Origin: Brucella pseudogrignonensis
Lineage (GTDB): Bacteria; Pseudomonadota; Alphaproteobacteria; Rhizobiales; Rhizobiaceae
NCBI RefSeq assembly: GCF_032190615.1
Contig: NZ_JAVLAT010000001.1
Location: 2,054,501 to 2,118,500 of the forward strand
Direction of reading: 5' to 3'
DNA length: 64,000 nt
Shown here: positions 37,551-48,285 of the stretch, in pieces
Numbering within the stretch: the first letter of the stretch is position 1
How the letters are laid out: each line of letters begins with the position of its first letter
Program-made: the position numbers and the translations under genes
The notes under the pieces: generated by a model
The model's database searches: none
What the model was told of the DNA's origin: nothing
The model's input: only the letters and a program-made list of their open reading frames with translations

Positions 37551-37967
37551 GTGACACAATGTCATTGGTCTGAAAATTTACCATCGGAGGCTCGACGCGA
37601 ATTTTATGACTTTTACAGCAAAGAATGGTGGACCGCAGCGCGATCATTTGAAGATGTCGTACATATGTTGGACCACTGCGACCTGACGCTTTTTTGTTAT
37701 GATGCAGAGGGAAGCATAATCGGCTTTGCACGCGTATTAAGCGACTTCACCTTCAAGGCGATGATCTTTGATGTGATCGTCGCAGAAAAAACGCGCGGTC
37801 ATGGACTTGGAAAAACAATTATTCAACGCATATTATCGCATGAAAAGTTGCGACGTGTGAAAAGTTTTGAGCTTTATTGCCCCGAAAGACTGGTGCCTTT
37901 TTATGAGAAACTAGGTTTTGTAAAAGGAACGTCTTCGTTGCTTTTTAATCAACCACGCACAGCCTGA
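37551..37967 (+). CDS. GNAT family N-acetyltransferase
   Basis: A small acetyl-CoA-dependent transferase, 138 residues. The acetyl-CoA site RGHGLGK (the R/QxxGxG/A motif) is preceded by MIFDVIVAEKT and followed by YCPERLVPFYEKLGF, the usual C-terminal strand-helix. The start is GTG at 37551, directly after the strong AAGGAGGAGG. A frame back to 37452 runs into the aap terminator and is rejected. Substrate unknown. Its 3' end overlaps the convergent FAD monooxygenase gene by 19 bases. Confidence 0.85.
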   Translation: MTQCHWSENLPSEARREFYDFYSKEWWTAARSFEDVVHMLDHCDLTLFCYDAEGSIIGFARVLSDFTFKAMIFDVIVAEKTRGHGLGKTIIQRILSHEKLRRVKSFELYCPERLVPFYEKLGFVKGTSSLLFNQPRTA

Positions 37968-39163
37968 ATGGCATCATAACCATAAAGCCAGTCCAGATCT
38001 TTCAGAAAGCTATCTGGGCTGCGCATGGTGAAAAGCATATTTCGACCGAGCGCTAAAACACCCGTTGCATGATATGCAAAGCGGTTCATCTGTCCGCGTT
38101 TGGCGACTGCTGCAATCCGCTCTTTTCGTACAGAATCAAACCGCTTCAACGCTGATTGTTGATCCTCGTTATCCAATGCTTCTGCGAGAGCAGCAGCATC
38201 CTCGATGGCCATTGCAGCACCTTGGGCTGCAAAGGGCGTGACGGCATGAGAGGCATCCCCAAGAAAAATCGTTCTATCACGGCCAACAAATTGTGCATCG
38301 CCCATTTCAAACAGCGGCCAAAAAGTCCATTCATCTTCAACGTTCAAAACATCACGAACGGGCTTACTCCAGTTTTCATAGATGGATTGCAGCCGTGAAC
38401 GCTCACCAGCCTTCGACCAAACCTCACCCGGATTTTCACCCGTCGTAATGGCAACAAAGTTGAAGAACTCTCCGCCCTTTACCGGATAAGCAATGAAATG
38501 CGCTTTCTGTCCAAGCCAGGCAGAAACGGACTTTTTTTCCGGTACGGCGCCGCTGAAACTTGAGGGTAGGGCATCCGCTGCAAGTGTTGTACGCCATGCG
38601 ATATGACCGCTGAAACGTGCTTTATCATATCCGGCCGTGGCGCGCTGCGCAGACCAAACACCATCGCAAGCAACCAGATAGGCCGCTGCAATATCTTCAC
38701 CTGCTCCACCACGTCTGAGCGTTGCGGTGAGGCCGTTTTGATCTGCTTTATGGCCAATAATCTCAGCATCGAGATTAATCTCGATATTTGGATTCTCAAG
38801 GCAGGCATCTAACAGCGCTGTTTGCAAATCAGCACGATGGCAAACGATATAAGGATGACGCCAACGTTTGAATGCCTTGTCGCCGAGTTGCATGGTGAGC
38901 AGTGGGCGAGCCTTACGCCCATCTATGAGATAGAGTGCTTCTGGCGTAACGGCTCGTGAGGAAAGGCGGTTTGCAACGCCGAGGCGTTCAAGGTGGCGCA
39001 TCGCATTCGGTGCCAGCTGCAAACCTGCGCCAACTTCCGACAGGGATTTTGCTTTTTCAACCAGCTGAACAGTCCATCCGCGCGCTGCACATTCAAGCGC
39101 GGCACTCAGACCGGCAACACCGGCCCCTGAAATCAATATGCGTCCCTTGACCAAGCTGCTCAT
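37949..39163 (-). CDS. FAD-dependent monooxygenase
   Basis: A 404-residue class A flavoprotein hydroxylase, similar to salicylate hydroxylase/UbiH-type enzymes. The FAD-binding ISGAGVAGLSAALE is near the start, the conserved DG-type motif VACDGVWSAQR in the middle, and GDASHAVTPFAAQGAAMAIEDA later. It uses NAD(P)H and O2 to hydroxylate an aromatic or similar ring. The substrate is unknown. No catabolic genes neighbour it, so an isolated role is likely. The ATG at 39163 is the natural start. Confidence 0.86.
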   Translation of the reverse strand: MSSLVKGRILISGAGVAGLSAALECAARGWTVQLVEKAKSLSEVGAGLQLAPNAMRHLERLGVANRLSSRAVTPEALYLIDGRKARPLLTMQLGDKAFKRWRHPYIVCHRADLQTALLDACLENPNIEINLDAEIIGHKADQNGLTATLRRGGAGEDIAAAYLVACDGVWSAQRATAGYDKARFSGHIAWRTTLAADALPSSFSGAVPEKKSVSAWLGQKAHFIAYPVKGGEFFNFVAITTGENPGEVWSKAGERSRLQSIYENWSKPVRDVLNVEDEWTFWPLFEMGDAQFVGRDRTIFLGDASHAVTPFAAQGAAMAIEDAAALAEALDNEDQQSALKRFDSVRKERIAAVAKRGQMNRFAYHATGVLALGRNMLFTMRSPDSFLKDLDWLYGYDAIQAVRG

Positions 39164-39195
39164 AATATCAGCGGCACGAATGCCGTCATTTATGT

Positions 39196-39450
39196 TTAGG
39201 CAGCTTTATCCGCAGGCGCATCATAGACGCAGCCGGCAGGTAGAGTTTCATCAGCGTGAAGCTGTGGGTTGTAGCGATAGAGCGTCGAGCAATAAGGGCA
39301 GACAGATTCGCTTTCATGTCCCATGTCGAGGAAAACATGCGGATGATCGAAAGGCGGATTGGCGCCGACGCACATGAATTCCTTTACGCCGATTTCGATG
39401 GAGTTATGTCCAGCGTCGTTCTGGAAGTGCGGGATGATGTGATCGGACAT
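39196..39450 (-). CDS. Zinc-finger protein, NDUFS6 homologue
   Basis: An 84-residue zf-CHCC protein, homologous to the complex I accessory subunit NDUFS6. The Zn ligands are visible as C27 ([19 protein letters not shown]) with H36 and/or H38, and the pair C51 and C54 ([11 protein letters not shown]). The [16 protein letters not shown] core is characteristic. It sits downstream of the FAD monooxygenase start, on the same strand, and is divergent from ppk. A second complex I accessory protein is encoded at 27567. Confidence 0.9.
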   Translation of the reverse strand: MSDHIIPHFQNDAGHNSIEIGVKEFMCVGANPPFDHPHVFLDMGHESESVCPYCSTLYRYNPQLHADETLPAGCVYDAPADKAA

Positions 39451-39582
39451 GATATGCTCCGGAGCTTGTGGGTCGCGGCATCAAATTTTAGAAAGCTATT
39501 TTTCAAGCATTTACCGCGTACGACTTGTTTCTGGAAGCGTTTTCATCAATTCTGGAGACAATTCAAGCGGTTTGCTATCAAA

Positions 39583-39600
39583 CTGTCATATGACAGACAT
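39583..39600 (+). promoter_or_regulatory. Candidate Pho box upstream of ppk-ppx
   Basis: CTGTCAT-ATGA-CAGACAT. The first repeat matches the PhoB half-site exactly and the second at five of seven positions, with the correct four-base spacing. It lies about 50 bases before the ppk start, so phosphate starvation control is likely. Confidence 0.5.
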
Positions 39601-39649
39601 AGGCTTATGGTCGCACCGGGATTTTCCGGTGAAAGCCGGGACAGGAAAA

Positions 39650-41932
39650 ATGAACGAAAACAGCATTATGGCACCACATACGACTGATCTGACCATTCAG
39701 CCAGCCAATGATCTTTCAACGGACAAGAATCTTGGAAAAGATCAGAATGCTCACGAAGCTTTGATTGATGATAGGATTTCTGAACTGATGCAAAGCCCGG
39801 AACGCTTTGTCAATCGTGAGTTTTCGTGGCTGCAGTTCAACCGTCGTGTTCTGGAAGAAGCTGGCAATACACGCCAGCCGTTGCTTGAGCGTCTGCGCTT
39901 CCTGTCAATTTCTGCAGCCAATCTCGATGAATTCTTCATGGTGCGTATTGCGGGTCTGGCGGCACAGGTGCGTGCAGGTGTTGCCATGCGCAGCGCCGAT
40001 GGTCGCACTCCACAGGAACAGCTAGATTTTGTTCTCGAAGAAGTCAGCCGCCTTCAGGAAGGTCAGCAGGACCGTCTGCGTATACTTCGCGAAGAGCTTG
40101 AAAAAGAAAATATCGAGATCGTTCGACCGGCAGCTTTGTCTAAAGATGAAAAAGACTGGCTGGAAAACCACTTCCTTGAAACCATTTTCCCTGTTCTGAC
40201 GCCGCTTTCGATCGATCCTGCGCATCCGTTCCCATTTATTCCCAATCTTGGGTTCTCTATGGCGCTGCAATTGGCACGTCGTCTCGATAGTCATCCGATG
40301 ACGGCACTGTTGCGCATTCCTGTTGCTCTGAAGCGTTTCATCCAGCTGCCGAATGAACAAACGAATGCATTCCGCTTCATCACAATTGAAGATGCGGTGA
40401 GCTTGTTTATCGGTCGTCTGTTCCCGGGTTATGAAGTGCGCGGCGCAGGCACATTCCGCATCATTCGCGACAGCGATATTGAAGTGGAAGAAGAAGCCGA
40501 AGATCTCGTCCGTCTGTTTGAGACCGCATTGAAGCGCCGCCGTCGCGGTCAGGTGATCCGTATCGAGTTTGATGCAGAAATCCCGGAAGCCTTGCGCGTG
40601 TTCGTCGCAACGGAACTCGGCGTTTCCGAAAATCGTATCAGTGTTCTGGAAGGCCTTCTGGCGCTGAACATGATTTCGGAAGTTGTTTCGATTCCGCGGG
40701 ATGATCTGAAATTCGTGTCTTACAATCCACGTTTCCCGGAGCGTATCCGCGAGCATGGGGGCGATTGCTTTGCAGCGATTCGCGAAAAGGACATCGTTGT
40801 TCACCATCCTTATGAATCATTTGACGTTGTGGTGCAGTTCCTGCGCCAGGCGGCCGCTGATCCTGATGTGTTGGCGATCAAGCAGACGCTTTATCGGACT
40901 TCTAATGACAGCCCGATTGTTCGTGCGCTGGTCGATGCTGCCGAAGCTGGCAAGTCAGTCACTGCGCTGGTCGAGCTGAAGGCGCGTTTTGATGAAGAGG
41001 CCAATATTCGGTGGGCGCGTGATCTGGAGCGTGCAGGTGTTCAGGTTGTCTTCGGCTTTATCGAACTGAAGACGCATGCGAAGATGTCGCTGGTTGTGCG
41101 CCGCGAAGATCAGAAGCTGCGCACTTATGTCCATTTGGGCACGGGAAATTACCACCCGATCACGGCGCGCATTTATACTGACTTGTCGTTCTTTACGTCA
41201 GACGCCGACATTGCGCGCGATGTGGCACATATCTTCAATTTCATCACAGGCTATGCGCAGCCAGCCGAGGAAATGAAGATCGCTATTTCTCCGCTGACGC
41301 TGCGTGCGCGAATCCTCAAGCACATTGAAGATGAGATCAGCAATGCGAAAGCTGGTAAGCCTGCTGCCATCTGGATGAAGATGAACTCGCTGGTTGATCC
41401 ACAGATTATTGATGCGCTGTATAAAGCCAGTCAGGCGGGCGTTGATGTGGAACTGATTGTGCGTGGTATTTGTTGTCTACGTCCGGGTGTGCCGGGTCTC
41501 TCGGATAACATTCGTGCGAAGTCAATTGTCGGGCGTTTTCTCGAGCATAGCCGCGTCTTCTGCTTCGGAAATGGGTATGATCTGCCGTCTGACAAGGCAA
41601 TTGTCTATATCGGTTCAGCCGACATGATGCCTCGCAATCTTGACCGGCGTGTCGAGACTTTGGTGCCAGTAACGAATGCAACTGTACACCAGCAGATTCT
41701 TTCGCAAATTATGTTTGCCAACATAATTGATAACCAACAGAGCTATCAGCTACTTGCGGATGGCACCTCTCGCCGGATAGAAAAAGCGGACGGAGAAGAA
41801 GCCTTCAACGCGCAGGAATATTTCATGACAAATCCAAGCTTGTCTGGTCGCGGAAAGTCACCGAAATCATCTGCCCCACGCCTGACTGCACATCGCAGAC
41901 GTGCACAGGCGGAAAGAAAAACGACTTCATGA
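39650..41932 (+). CDS. ppk: Polyphosphate kinase 1
   Basis: Makes polyphosphate from ATP through a phospho-histidine enzyme form. With the ATG at 39650, behind CAGGAAAA, it has 760 residues. The N-terminal domain reads [20 protein letters not shown]; the PPK active region includes [20 protein letters not shown] and HLGTGNYHP, and [20 protein letters not shown] lies near the end. The C-terminal tail is basic. The frame continues upstream to 39449 through the promoter, which is not coding. ppx follows with an ATGA overlap. Confidence 0.95.
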   Translation: MNENSIMAPHTTDLTIQPANDLSTDKNLGKDQNAHEALIDDRISELMQSPERFVNREFSWLQFNRRVLEEAGNTRQPLLERLRFLSISAANLDEFFMVRIAGLAAQVRAGVAMRSADGRTPQEQLDFVLEEVSRLQEGQQDRLRILREELEKENIEIVRPAALSKDEKDWLENHFLETIFPVLTPLSIDPAHPFPFIPNLGFSMALQLARRLDSHPMTALLRIPVALKRFIQLPNEQTNAFRFITIEDAVSLFIGRLFPGYEVRGAGTFRIIRDSDIEVEEEAEDLVRLFETALKRRRRGQVIRIEFDAEIPEALRVFVATELGVSENRISVLEGLLALNMISEVVSIPRDDLKFVSYNPRFPERIREHGGDCFAAIREKDIVVHHPYESFDVVVQFLRQAAADPDVLAIKQTLYRTSNDSPIVRALVDAAEAGKSVTALVELKARFDEEANIRWARDLERAGVQVVFGFIELKTHAKMSLVVRREDQKLRTYVHLGTGNYHPITARIYTDLSFFTSDADIARDVAHIFNFITGYAQPAEEMKIAISPLTLRARILKHIEDEISNAKAGKPAAIWMKMNSLVDPQIIDALYKASQAGVDVELIVRGICCLRPGVPGLSDNIRAKSIVGRFLEHSRVFCFGNGYDLPSDKAIVYIGSADMMPRNLDRRVETLVPVTNATVHQQILSQIMFANIIDNQQSYQLLADGTSRRIEKADGEEAFNAQEYFMTNPSLSGRGKSPKSSAPRLTAHRRRAQAERKTTS

Positions 41933-43470
41933 GTCCAGCAATAGCACAAGGCCGATTGAAGGGCCTCAAGCCCGTCGCGGTTATCGATATCGGATCAAAC
42001 TCGATCCGTGTCGTTGTTTATGAAGGCATTGTCCGCTCGCCGACAGTGCTTTTCAATGAAAAGCTTCTCTGCGGTCTTGGCAAAGGATTGGCCAAGACTG
42101 GAAAGCTCAATGAGAAATCCGTTGATATTGCTCTTCGCGCATTGAAGCGTTTTCGCGTGCTGGCTGAACAAGCCGGCGCGATTTCCATCCATGCGCTGGC
42201 AACAGCGGCTGCACGCGAAGCCAAGAATGGCCCTGATTTTATTTCTCAGGCCGAGGCTATTCTTGGACGGCACATTGAAGTTCTGTCCGGCAAGGAAGAA
42301 GCCTATTATTCGGCACTTGGCATCATTTCGGGTTTCTATAAGCCGCAAGGCGTGGCTGGCGATCTCGGTGGCGGCAGTCTCGAACTGGTCGATGTGAATG
42401 ACCACGATGTGGGTGAGGGACTCACGTTACCTCTGGGCGGTCTGCGTTTGCAGGACATGTCAAACGAGCAGCTTCCAGAAGCAGCGAAAATCACCCGTAC
42501 TGAGCTTGCTCGTGCGACGCTTCTTGAAAAGCATCAGGGGCAGGTGTTTTATGCTGTCGGCGGCACATGGCGAAATCTCGCCAAGCTGCACATGACGGCA
42601 AAACACTATCCGCTGCATGTCATGCATGGCTATGAGATGGATCCGGTGGAAGCGAAAAGCTTCCTCACGCGTGTCGCCAAAGGAAACATTGATACAATGC
42701 GCGGCATTGAAGCGGTTTCCAAAAACCGTCGTCAGCTGCTTGCCTATGGCGCGACAGTTCTTCTCGAAACCATTCGCCGAATGAAGCCATCAAAGATTGT
42801 CTTCTCAGCGCTTGGTGTTCGTGAAGGCTATCTTTATTCACTGCTGCCCAAGAACGAACAGCGACTTGATCCGCTTCTGGCTTCGGCAGAAGAGCTTGCA
42901 ATCCTGCGTTCGCGTTCGCCGCGTCATGCGCGAGAATTGGCAACATGGACCACGTTATCGTTGCCGGTGCTTGGGTTTGATGAAACTGAAGACGAGGGAC
43001 GTTATAGGCAGGCTGCGTGTCTGGTGGCTGACATCAGCTGGCGGGCCCATCCCGACTATCGCGGTTCTCAGGCGCTGAATATCATCGCGCATGGCTCTTT
43101 TGGCGGCATTGATCATCCCGGTCGCTCTTTCATGGCTTTGGCGAATTATTATCGCCATGAAGGACTGGTTGAAGACGAGATTGCGCCTGAAATTTTGAAG
43201 CTCGCCACGCCGCGTTTGCGCGAACGCGCAAGACTATTGGGTGCGTTGTTGCGGGTAGTCTATCTGCTCTCCGCTTCAATGCCGGGGGTAATTCCGCGCC
43301 TTTATTGGCGTGAGGAAGAGAATGGAATCGCGCTGGTCGTGCCGGGTGATATTGCTGATTTGATTTCGGATCGCCCGGAAGGTCGCTTGCAGCAGCTCTC
43401 AAAGCTGGCAGGTAAGAACCTTTTCTTTGCCGTTGGTGACAGTGCGATTGAAGCAAACGAGCATCATTAA
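41929..43470 (+). CDS. ppx: Exopolyphosphatase (Ppx/GppA family)
   Basis: Degrades polyphosphate chains, or hydrolyses pppGpp if GppA-like. The 513-residue protein opens with [17 protein letters not shown] (ATP/phosphate loop of the actin-like fold). It has [11 protein letters not shown], the [13 protein letters not shown] loop, and a helical HD-like C-terminal half. The start overlaps the ppk stop, so synthesis and breakdown of polyphosphate are coded on one message. Confidence 0.93.
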   Translation: MSPAIAQGRLKGLKPVAVIDIGSNSIRVVVYEGIVRSPTVLFNEKLLCGLGKGLAKTGKLNEKSVDIALRALKRFRVLAEQAGAISIHALATAAAREAKNGPDFISQAEAILGRHIEVLSGKEEAYYSALGIISGFYKPQGVAGDLGGGSLELVDVNDHDVGEGLTLPLGGLRLQDMSNEQLPEAAKITRTELARATLLEKHQGQVFYAVGGTWRNLAKLHMTAKHYPLHVMHGYEMDPVEAKSFLTRVAKGNIDTMRGIEAVSKNRRQLLAYGATVLLETIRRMKPSKIVFSALGVREGYLYSLLPKNEQRLDPLLASAEELAILRSRSPRHARELATWTTLSLPVLGFDETEDEGRYRQAACLVADISWRAHPDYRGSQALNIIAHGSFGGIDHPGRSFMALANYYRHEGLVEDEIAPEILKLATPRLRERARLLGALLRVVYLLSASMPGVIPRLYWREEENGIALVVPGDIADLISDRPEGRLQQLSKLAGKNLFFAVGDSAIEANEHH

Positions 43471-43489
43471 ACCTGAATGATCGACAAAC

Positions 43490-43530
43490 AAAAAGGCCGG
43501 CGGGAATATTCTCCGCCGGCCTTTTTGTTT
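43490..43530. terminator. Bidirectional terminator between ppx and rnd
   Basis: AAAAAGGCCGGCGG and CCGCCGGCCTTTTT form a very strong stem, with A and T runs on both sides. It serves both convergent genes. Confidence 0.95.
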
Positions 43531-44683
43531 AACTTAATTCAACTGCCCGAATACGTCGGTTTTCAAACTTGATACCAATTTTGCCTTCAATGAGATCAAG
43601 CGCTTTCTGGCCGAAGACTTCGCGACGCCAGCCTTGCAACGCAGGCACATTGGCCTTTTCACCTTCAGCTGCAATCTTGTCGATATCATCGGAACTTGCA
43701 ACGATCTTGGCCGCAACACCATGTTCTTCGGTCACAAGCTTGAGCAATACTTTAAGAATATCTCCAGCGGCGGCACTGCCTTCAGGAGAATGCGATTGCT
43801 TCGGCAGTTTTGGCAGATCCTCTTTTGGAATGGCCAGTGCGGCCTGAACCGCAGTCACAAGACCGGCGGCCTGAGCCGAACGCTCCCAACCTTTCGGGAT
43901 TGAACGCAAACGACCGAGCGCTTCCGCGTCTTTGGGCTGCTGCTGCGCGATTTCTGCAATCGTATCGTCCTTGATGACACGGCCACGCGGAACATTACGT
44001 TCGCGTGCTTCACGTTCGCGCCATGCCGCAACGGATTGCACAATTGCCAGTTCAATCGGCTTGCGCATACGCGTTTTTACGCGTTTCCATGCATCGTCGG
44101 GATGCAGATCATAGGTTTCGCGTGCGCTTAGCACGGCCATTTCCTCATTAACCCACTCGCTGCGCCCTTCTTTCTGAAGCTCATCTTTCAGATAGAGATA
44201 GATGTCGCGCAGATAGGTAACGTCAGCCAACGCGTAATCGAGCTGCTTGTCGGACAGTGGACGGCGGCGCCAATCGGTAAAGCGTGAGGATTTGTCGAGA
44301 TGTTTGCCGGTGACTTTTTGAACCAGCGCATCATAGGAAATGGCATCGCCAAAGCCGCAAACCATAGCGGCAACCTGACTGTCAAAAATCGGGGCAGGGA
44401 TCAGGTCACCCAAGTGAAACACGATTTCTATGTCCTGACGCGCGGCATGGAATACCTTGACCACGTTCTCATCGGCCATCAGGCGGAAGAAAGGCGCAAG
44501 ATCGAGACCGGGTGCCAAAGCATCGACCAAAGCAGTCTGGTCAGGCGAGGCCATTTGAATGAGACAAAGCTCCGGCCAGAAAGTCGTTTCCCGAATGAAT
44601 TCGGTGTCGACTGTCACAAAGTCGGATTTGGCTAAGGCGGATACGGCCTCTTCAAGGGCCTCTGTGGTCGTGATGAGCTGCAT
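43529..44683 (-). CDS. rnd: Ribonuclease D
   Basis: A 3'-5' exonuclease of the DEDD class that matures tRNA and other small RNAs. 384 residues. The three exonuclease motifs are VTVDTEFIRE, FHAARQDIEI and YALADVTYL, followed by one HRDC domain (about 205-290, RGRVIKDDTIAEIAQQ, then LGRLRSIP). A second C-terminal region may be another HRDC-like fold. The ATG at 44683 is at the end of an otherwise non-coding stretch containing repeat copy B. Confidence 0.95.
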   Translation of the reverse strand: MQLITTTEALEEAVSALAKSDFVTVDTEFIRETTFWPELCLIQMASPDQTALVDALAPGLDLAPFFRLMADENVVKVFHAARQDIEIVFHLGDLIPAPIFDSQVAAMVCGFGDAISYDALVQKVTGKHLDKSSRFTDWRRRPLSDKQLDYALADVTYLRDIYLYLKDELQKEGRSEWVNEEMAVLSARETYDLHPDDAWKRVKTRMRKPIELAIVQSVAAWREREARERNVPRGRVIKDDTIAEIAQQQPKDAEALGRLRSIPKGWERSAQAAGLVTAVQAALAIPKEDLPKLPKQSHSPEGSAAAGDILKVLLKLVTEEHGVAAKIVASSDDIDKIAAEGEKANVPALQGWRREVFGQKALDLIEGKIGIKFENRRIRAVELS

Positions 44684-44694
44684 ATTCTTCTTTT

Positions 44695-44747
44695 AGAGCG
44701 CATCCCGAAAACTGTGAAGCAATTTTCGATTAAGTTGCGCGTTTAAA
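44695..44747. repeat. Palindromic intergenic repeat, copy B
   Basis: GAGCGCATCCCGAAAACTGTGAAG, cut short here, followed by a diverged right arm ending TTGCGCGTTTAAA. It matches copy A at 19306-19350 in the left arm and spacer, with a less perfect hairpin. It lies 12 bases upstream of the rnd start. Confidence 0.7.
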
Positions 44748-44958
44748 CAAAATATTGAACCGCGGGCTGCTTAATGCGCCGCAAGAGCGATATTGCGATG
44801 AGATAACACGTAAATAGTGATTTTTGTCGACATATTCTGTCAAGCTGGTTTAACACACGTAGTGTCGGCTTGACAAAGCGTGATCAAAATGCGCTTTTCC
44901 GCCCGAATTGCAGCGCTTTGCTTGCACAAGATTTATAAAGTTCCAAAAGGCAGAAATC

Positions 44959-46746
44959 ATGCACCGTTATCGCAGCCATACCTGCGCAGCCCTTCGCAAA
45001 TCGGATGTTGGTTCGAAAGTCCGTCTGTCTGGCTGGGTCCATCGCGTCCGTGACCATGGTGGCATCCTCTTCATCGACATTCGCGATCATTATGGCCTCA
45101 CTCAGGTTGTTGCTGATCCTGATTCGCCAGCGTTCAAGATTGCTGAAACCGTTCGCGGTGAATGGGTCATTCGCGTCGATGGTGAAGTGAAGGCTCGCGC
45201 CGATGAAGCGGTGAATGCTAACCTGCCGACCGGCGATGTTGAAATCTTCGCAACCGAGATCGAAGTTCTGGCCGCAGCTAAGGAATTGCCGCTGCCAGTA
45301 TTCGGCGAGCCGGATTACCCGGAAGACATTCGCCTCAAGTACCGCTTCCTCGACCTGCGTCGCGAAACGCTGCACAAGAACATTATGAGCCGTACAAAGA
45401 TCATTGCAGCGATGCGTCGCCGCATGACCGAAATCGGCTTTAATGAGTTCTCGACGCCAATCCTGACGGCTTCGTCGCCGGAAGGTGCGCGCGACTTCCT
45501 CGTGCCAAGCCGTATTCATGAAGGCAAGTTCTACGCGCTGCCGCAGGCTCCGCAGCAGTATAAGCAGCTGCTGATGGTTGCTGGTTTCGACCGCTACTTC
45601 CAGATTGCGCCTTGCTTCCGCGATGAAGATCCGCGTGCAGACCGTCTGCCGGGCGAATTCTATCAGCTTGATCTTGAAATGAGCTTCGTTACTCAGGAAG
45701 AAATCTGGGAAACGATGGAACCTGTCATGCGTGGCATCTTTGAAGAGTTTGCTGAAGGCAAGCCGGTCACGCAGCAATTCCGCCGCATCGCTTATGATGA
45801 CGCGATCCGCACCTATGGTTCGGATAAGCCAGACCTGCGTAACCCGATTGAAATGCAGGCAGTGACTGAGCATTTTGCAGGCTCCGGCTTCAAGGTCTTT
45901 GCAAATATGATCGCAAACGACCCGAAGGTCGAAGTATGGGCAATCCCGGCCAAGACCGGTGGTTCGCGTGCATTCTGTGATCGCATGAATTCATGGGCTC
46001 AGGGCGAAGGTCAGCCAGGTCTCGGCTACATCTTCTGGCGCAAAGAAGGCGATAAGCTCGAAGGCGCTGGCCCGATTGCCAAGAACATTGGTGAAGAACG
46101 CACAGAAGCGCTTCGTGAGCAGCTGGGTCTTGGTGATGGTGATGCCTGCTTCTTCGTGGCTGGTCAGCCATCGAAGTTCTACAAATTCGCAGGTGATGCC
46201 CGCACGCGTGCTGGTGAAGAGCTGAACCTCGTTGATCGTGAGCGCTTTGAACTTGCTTGGATCATCGACTTCCCGTTCTACGAATGGGATGAAGACAACA
46301 AGAAGCTCGACTTCGCACACAACCCGTTCTCGATGCCGCAGGGTGGCATGGAAGCACTGCAAACGCAGGATCCGTTGTCGCTCAAGGCTTACCAGTATGA
46401 TCTGGTCTGTAACGGCTTTGAAATCGCTTCAGGTTCGATCCGTAACCAGCTGCCAGATGTGATGGTGAAGGCGTTCGAACTGGTTGGCCTGAGCCAGCAG
46501 GACGTGGAAGAGCGCTTCGGCGGTCTCTACCGTGCGTTCCAGTACGGCGCACCTCCACATGGCGGTATGGCTGCCGGTGTTGATCGTGTGATCATGCTGC
46601 TCGTTGGTGCAAAGAACCTGCGCGAAATCTCGCTGTTCCCGATGAACCAGCAGGCGCTCGATCTTCTGATGAACGCGCCTTCGGATGTTTCGCCAGCACA
46701 GCTGCGCGATCTTCATATTCGTCTGGCACCCACGCAGAAGAGCTGA
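44959..46746 (+). CDS. aspS: Aspartyl-tRNA synthetase
   Basis: A class II synthetase charging tRNA-Asp, 595 residues. The anticodon-binding OB fold comes first ([26 protein letters not shown]), then the catalytic core with motif 2 ([19 protein letters not shown]) and motif 3 ([14 protein letters not shown]). The bacterial GAD insertion lies between them. The start at 44959 (MHRYRSHTC) has AAGG upstream, and the longer frame to 44908 is rejected. In bacteria of this clade AspRS may also serve tRNA-Asn with GatCAB; that is inference. A 329-codon frame on the opposite strand is an artefact. Confidence 0.97.
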   Translation: MHRYRSHTCAALRKSDVGSKVRLSGWVHRVRDHGGILFIDIRDHYGLTQVVADPDSPAFKIAETVRGEWVIRVDGEVKARADEAVNANLPTGDVEIFATEIEVLAAAKELPLPVFGEPDYPEDIRLKYRFLDLRRETLHKNIMSRTKIIAAMRRRMTEIGFNEFSTPILTASSPEGARDFLVPSRIHEGKFYALPQAPQQYKQLLMVAGFDRYFQIAPCFRDEDPRADRLPGEFYQLDLEMSFVTQEEIWETMEPVMRGIFEEFAEGKPVTQQFRRIAYDDAIRTYGSDKPDLRNPIEMQAVTEHFAGSGFKVFANMIANDPKVEVWAIPAKTGGSRAFCDRMNSWAQGEGQPGLGYIFWRKEGDKLEGAGPIAKNIGEERTEALREQLGLGDGDACFFVAGQPSKFYKFAGDARTRAGEELNLVDRERFELAWIIDFPFYEWDEDNKKLDFAHNPFSMPQGGMEALQTQDPLSLKAYQYDLVCNGFEIASGSIRNQLPDVMVKAFELVGLSQQDVEERFGGLYRAFQYGAPPHGGMAAGVDRVIMLLVGAKNLREISLFPMNQQALDLLMNAPSDVSPAQLRDLHIRLAPTQKS

Positions 46747-46765
46747 TCGGTTCTGCTATGAAATT

Positions 46766-46798
46766 AAAAAAGCCCGGTCGTGAGATCGGGCTTTTTCT
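46766..46798 (+). terminator. Terminator of aspS
   Basis: AAAAAAGCCCGGTC and GATCGGGCTTTTTC pair around GTGA, with a T run. It is placed 20 bases after the aspS stop. Confidence 0.93.
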
Positions 46799-46821
46799 TT
46801 GGTCTGATTAGCAGGTAAAAT

Positions 46822-46852
46822 AAAACCCGGTGCGCAGAGCGCACCGGGTTTG
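46822..46852. terminator. Terminator hairpin of the exported-protein gene
   Basis: AAACCCGGTGCGC and GCGCACCGGGTTT pair around AGA, with A-rich sequence on the left side that reads as a T run on the minus strand. It lies just past the stop at 46873. Confidence 0.88.
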
Positions 46853-46872
46853 CTTGATTGATATCAGTTCAA

Positions 46873-48072
46873 TCAGTTGTTGGCTTCGACTGCGATTTTC
46901 AGCAGTGGAATGATCTTTGTTGGATCAAGCGATGCTGTCGCAACGATCGATGCAAAGCTAACTGACTGGTCAGGCGTAGCCGAAATCGTCAGCGACTTTG
47001 GATCGTCGAAATACTTTTCAGCCGCAGTCTTCAACTGCTGAGCAAATTCAGGGTTCTTGAGCTGTGTGGCCATCAGCGGAACCATCATTTTCAGCTGTTC
47101 GCCAAGCTGCTTGCCGTCTGCACCCTGCTGCTTACCGTAATAATCGAGCAGCTTCTGCGTGAGGGTTTCATTGTCAAAGCGGATCGTCAGGTTCTTAAGG
47201 CTCAGCTGTTCAGCAAGGCCGAGAATTGCCAGACCAGCAGCGTCCTTGTCGGCATCGGCCTTGGTCATATTCTGCTGGGTTTTCTGCACAGCTTCGAGGA
47301 ATGCAATGTCATAACCGGCAAGCGCGCCGGTAATGTCGATTTTGCCAAGTTCCTTTGCACTGATCTCGAACTGGTCGAGTGATGCATCACCAGACTTCGG
47401 CAGCCATGTGCCCTTTGATGTCACGGCACCGTTAAAGGTGTTCATGTCGAGCGGAGCGAGTGGGTTCTTGCCATCCTTCTCGAAGGTAGCGTCAATGTCA
47501 GCAATGGTCAGCGCGTAGTCGATTTTCTCAGAGCGGTCAGCTGCGTTCAGCGACACTTCCAGGTCTTTAACCGTTGCACCATCTTTGCCAGGCGTTCCGA
47601 ACTCCATCTGACCGATCTTCATCTTGTCATAGAAAACGATCTGGTTGAGCGCGCCTTCAGCCTTCTCCGATGGAATCTGGACGTTTTCCATCGAAATGTC
47701 CTTAATCGACACTTTGTCATTCTTGTTTGCTTCACCAGCAGGAACTTCGATGTCAGGAATAGTTATTTTTTCAATGCTGTAACCGCCGTCAGATGCATCC
47801 TCAACGTTTTCGAGGGTGATGTCGCCGATAGCTGTTTCCTTGTCGGAAACCGTTGCAAGCTTGATCTTCGTGCCTTCAAGCACAATGTCGGAGCCATCAG
47901 CTTTGACATTGGCAAAGCTTAGTTCTGCGCCCTGCTTGGCATACATTGCCTTGAGGCGTTCAGCGACGGCATTGGCATCTGCGGCCATAGCTACGCTGCC
48001 GAATACCAACGAGAGCGCCGTGCTTGCTGCAAAAACGCTCACGACCTGCTTACTAAGAACGAAAACCTGCAT
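46873..48072 (-). CDS. Exported protein of unknown function
   Basis: A 399-residue secreted or periplasmic protein with a signal peptide (about 1-30, ending VAMAA). The mature part is rich in beta-strand and Asp/Lys/Glu, with GDITLENVEDASDGGYSIEK and KVSIKDISMENVQIP as loosely similar modules about 45 residues apart, which suggests an internal repeat of an AsmA-like or DUF-type strand. No cysteine pair, enzyme motif or TM helix follows. It is divergent from parC. The family is common in Rhizobiales but I cannot name it with confidence. Confidence 0.78.
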   Translation of the reverse strand: MQVFVLSKQVVSVFAASTALSLVFGSVAMAADANAVAERLKAMYAKQGAELSFANVKADGSDIVLEGTKIKLATVSDKETAIGDITLENVEDASDGGYSIEKITIPDIEVPAGEANKNDKVSIKDISMENVQIPSEKAEGALNQIVFYDKMKIGQMEFGTPGKDGATVKDLEVSLNAADRSEKIDYALTIADIDATFEKDGKNPLAPLDMNTFNGAVTSKGTWLPKSGDASLDQFEISAKELGKIDITGALAGYDIAFLEAVQKTQQNMTKADADKDAAGLAILGLAEQLSLKNLTIRFDNETLTQKLLDYYGKQQGADGKQLGEQLKMMVPLMATQLKNPEFAQQLKTAAEKYFDDPKSLTISATPDQSVSFASIVATASLDPTKIIPLLKIAVEANN

Positions 48073-48285
48073 TTATTGGCTCCTGATCATTTGGTAAAAA
48101 ATTTAAATGTCTACATAAGCTTTTACGAAAGGAAAAAAAGCCCGTTTCGCTTTTCATATGTTCGTTGTGGAGAAAACCACGTTATTTTCTCTATACAGCA
48201 GCAATGACGGCATATTTGCGACGAATGTACTGGATTGGTTCTCATCCCCACTTGCTGACGAATCGTGCAATTGGTACTGAGAACT

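Noticed and set aside
40022..40807. 261-codon open frame antisense to ppk
   Set aside because: It lies inside ppk, has no ribosome binding site and its Asn/Gln/Cys-rich product matches no family.
44884..45873. 329-codon open frame antisense to aspS
   Set aside because: It overlaps a well-supported synthetase gene, has no start signal and has an untypical, Arg/His/Cys-rich composition of a mirror frame.
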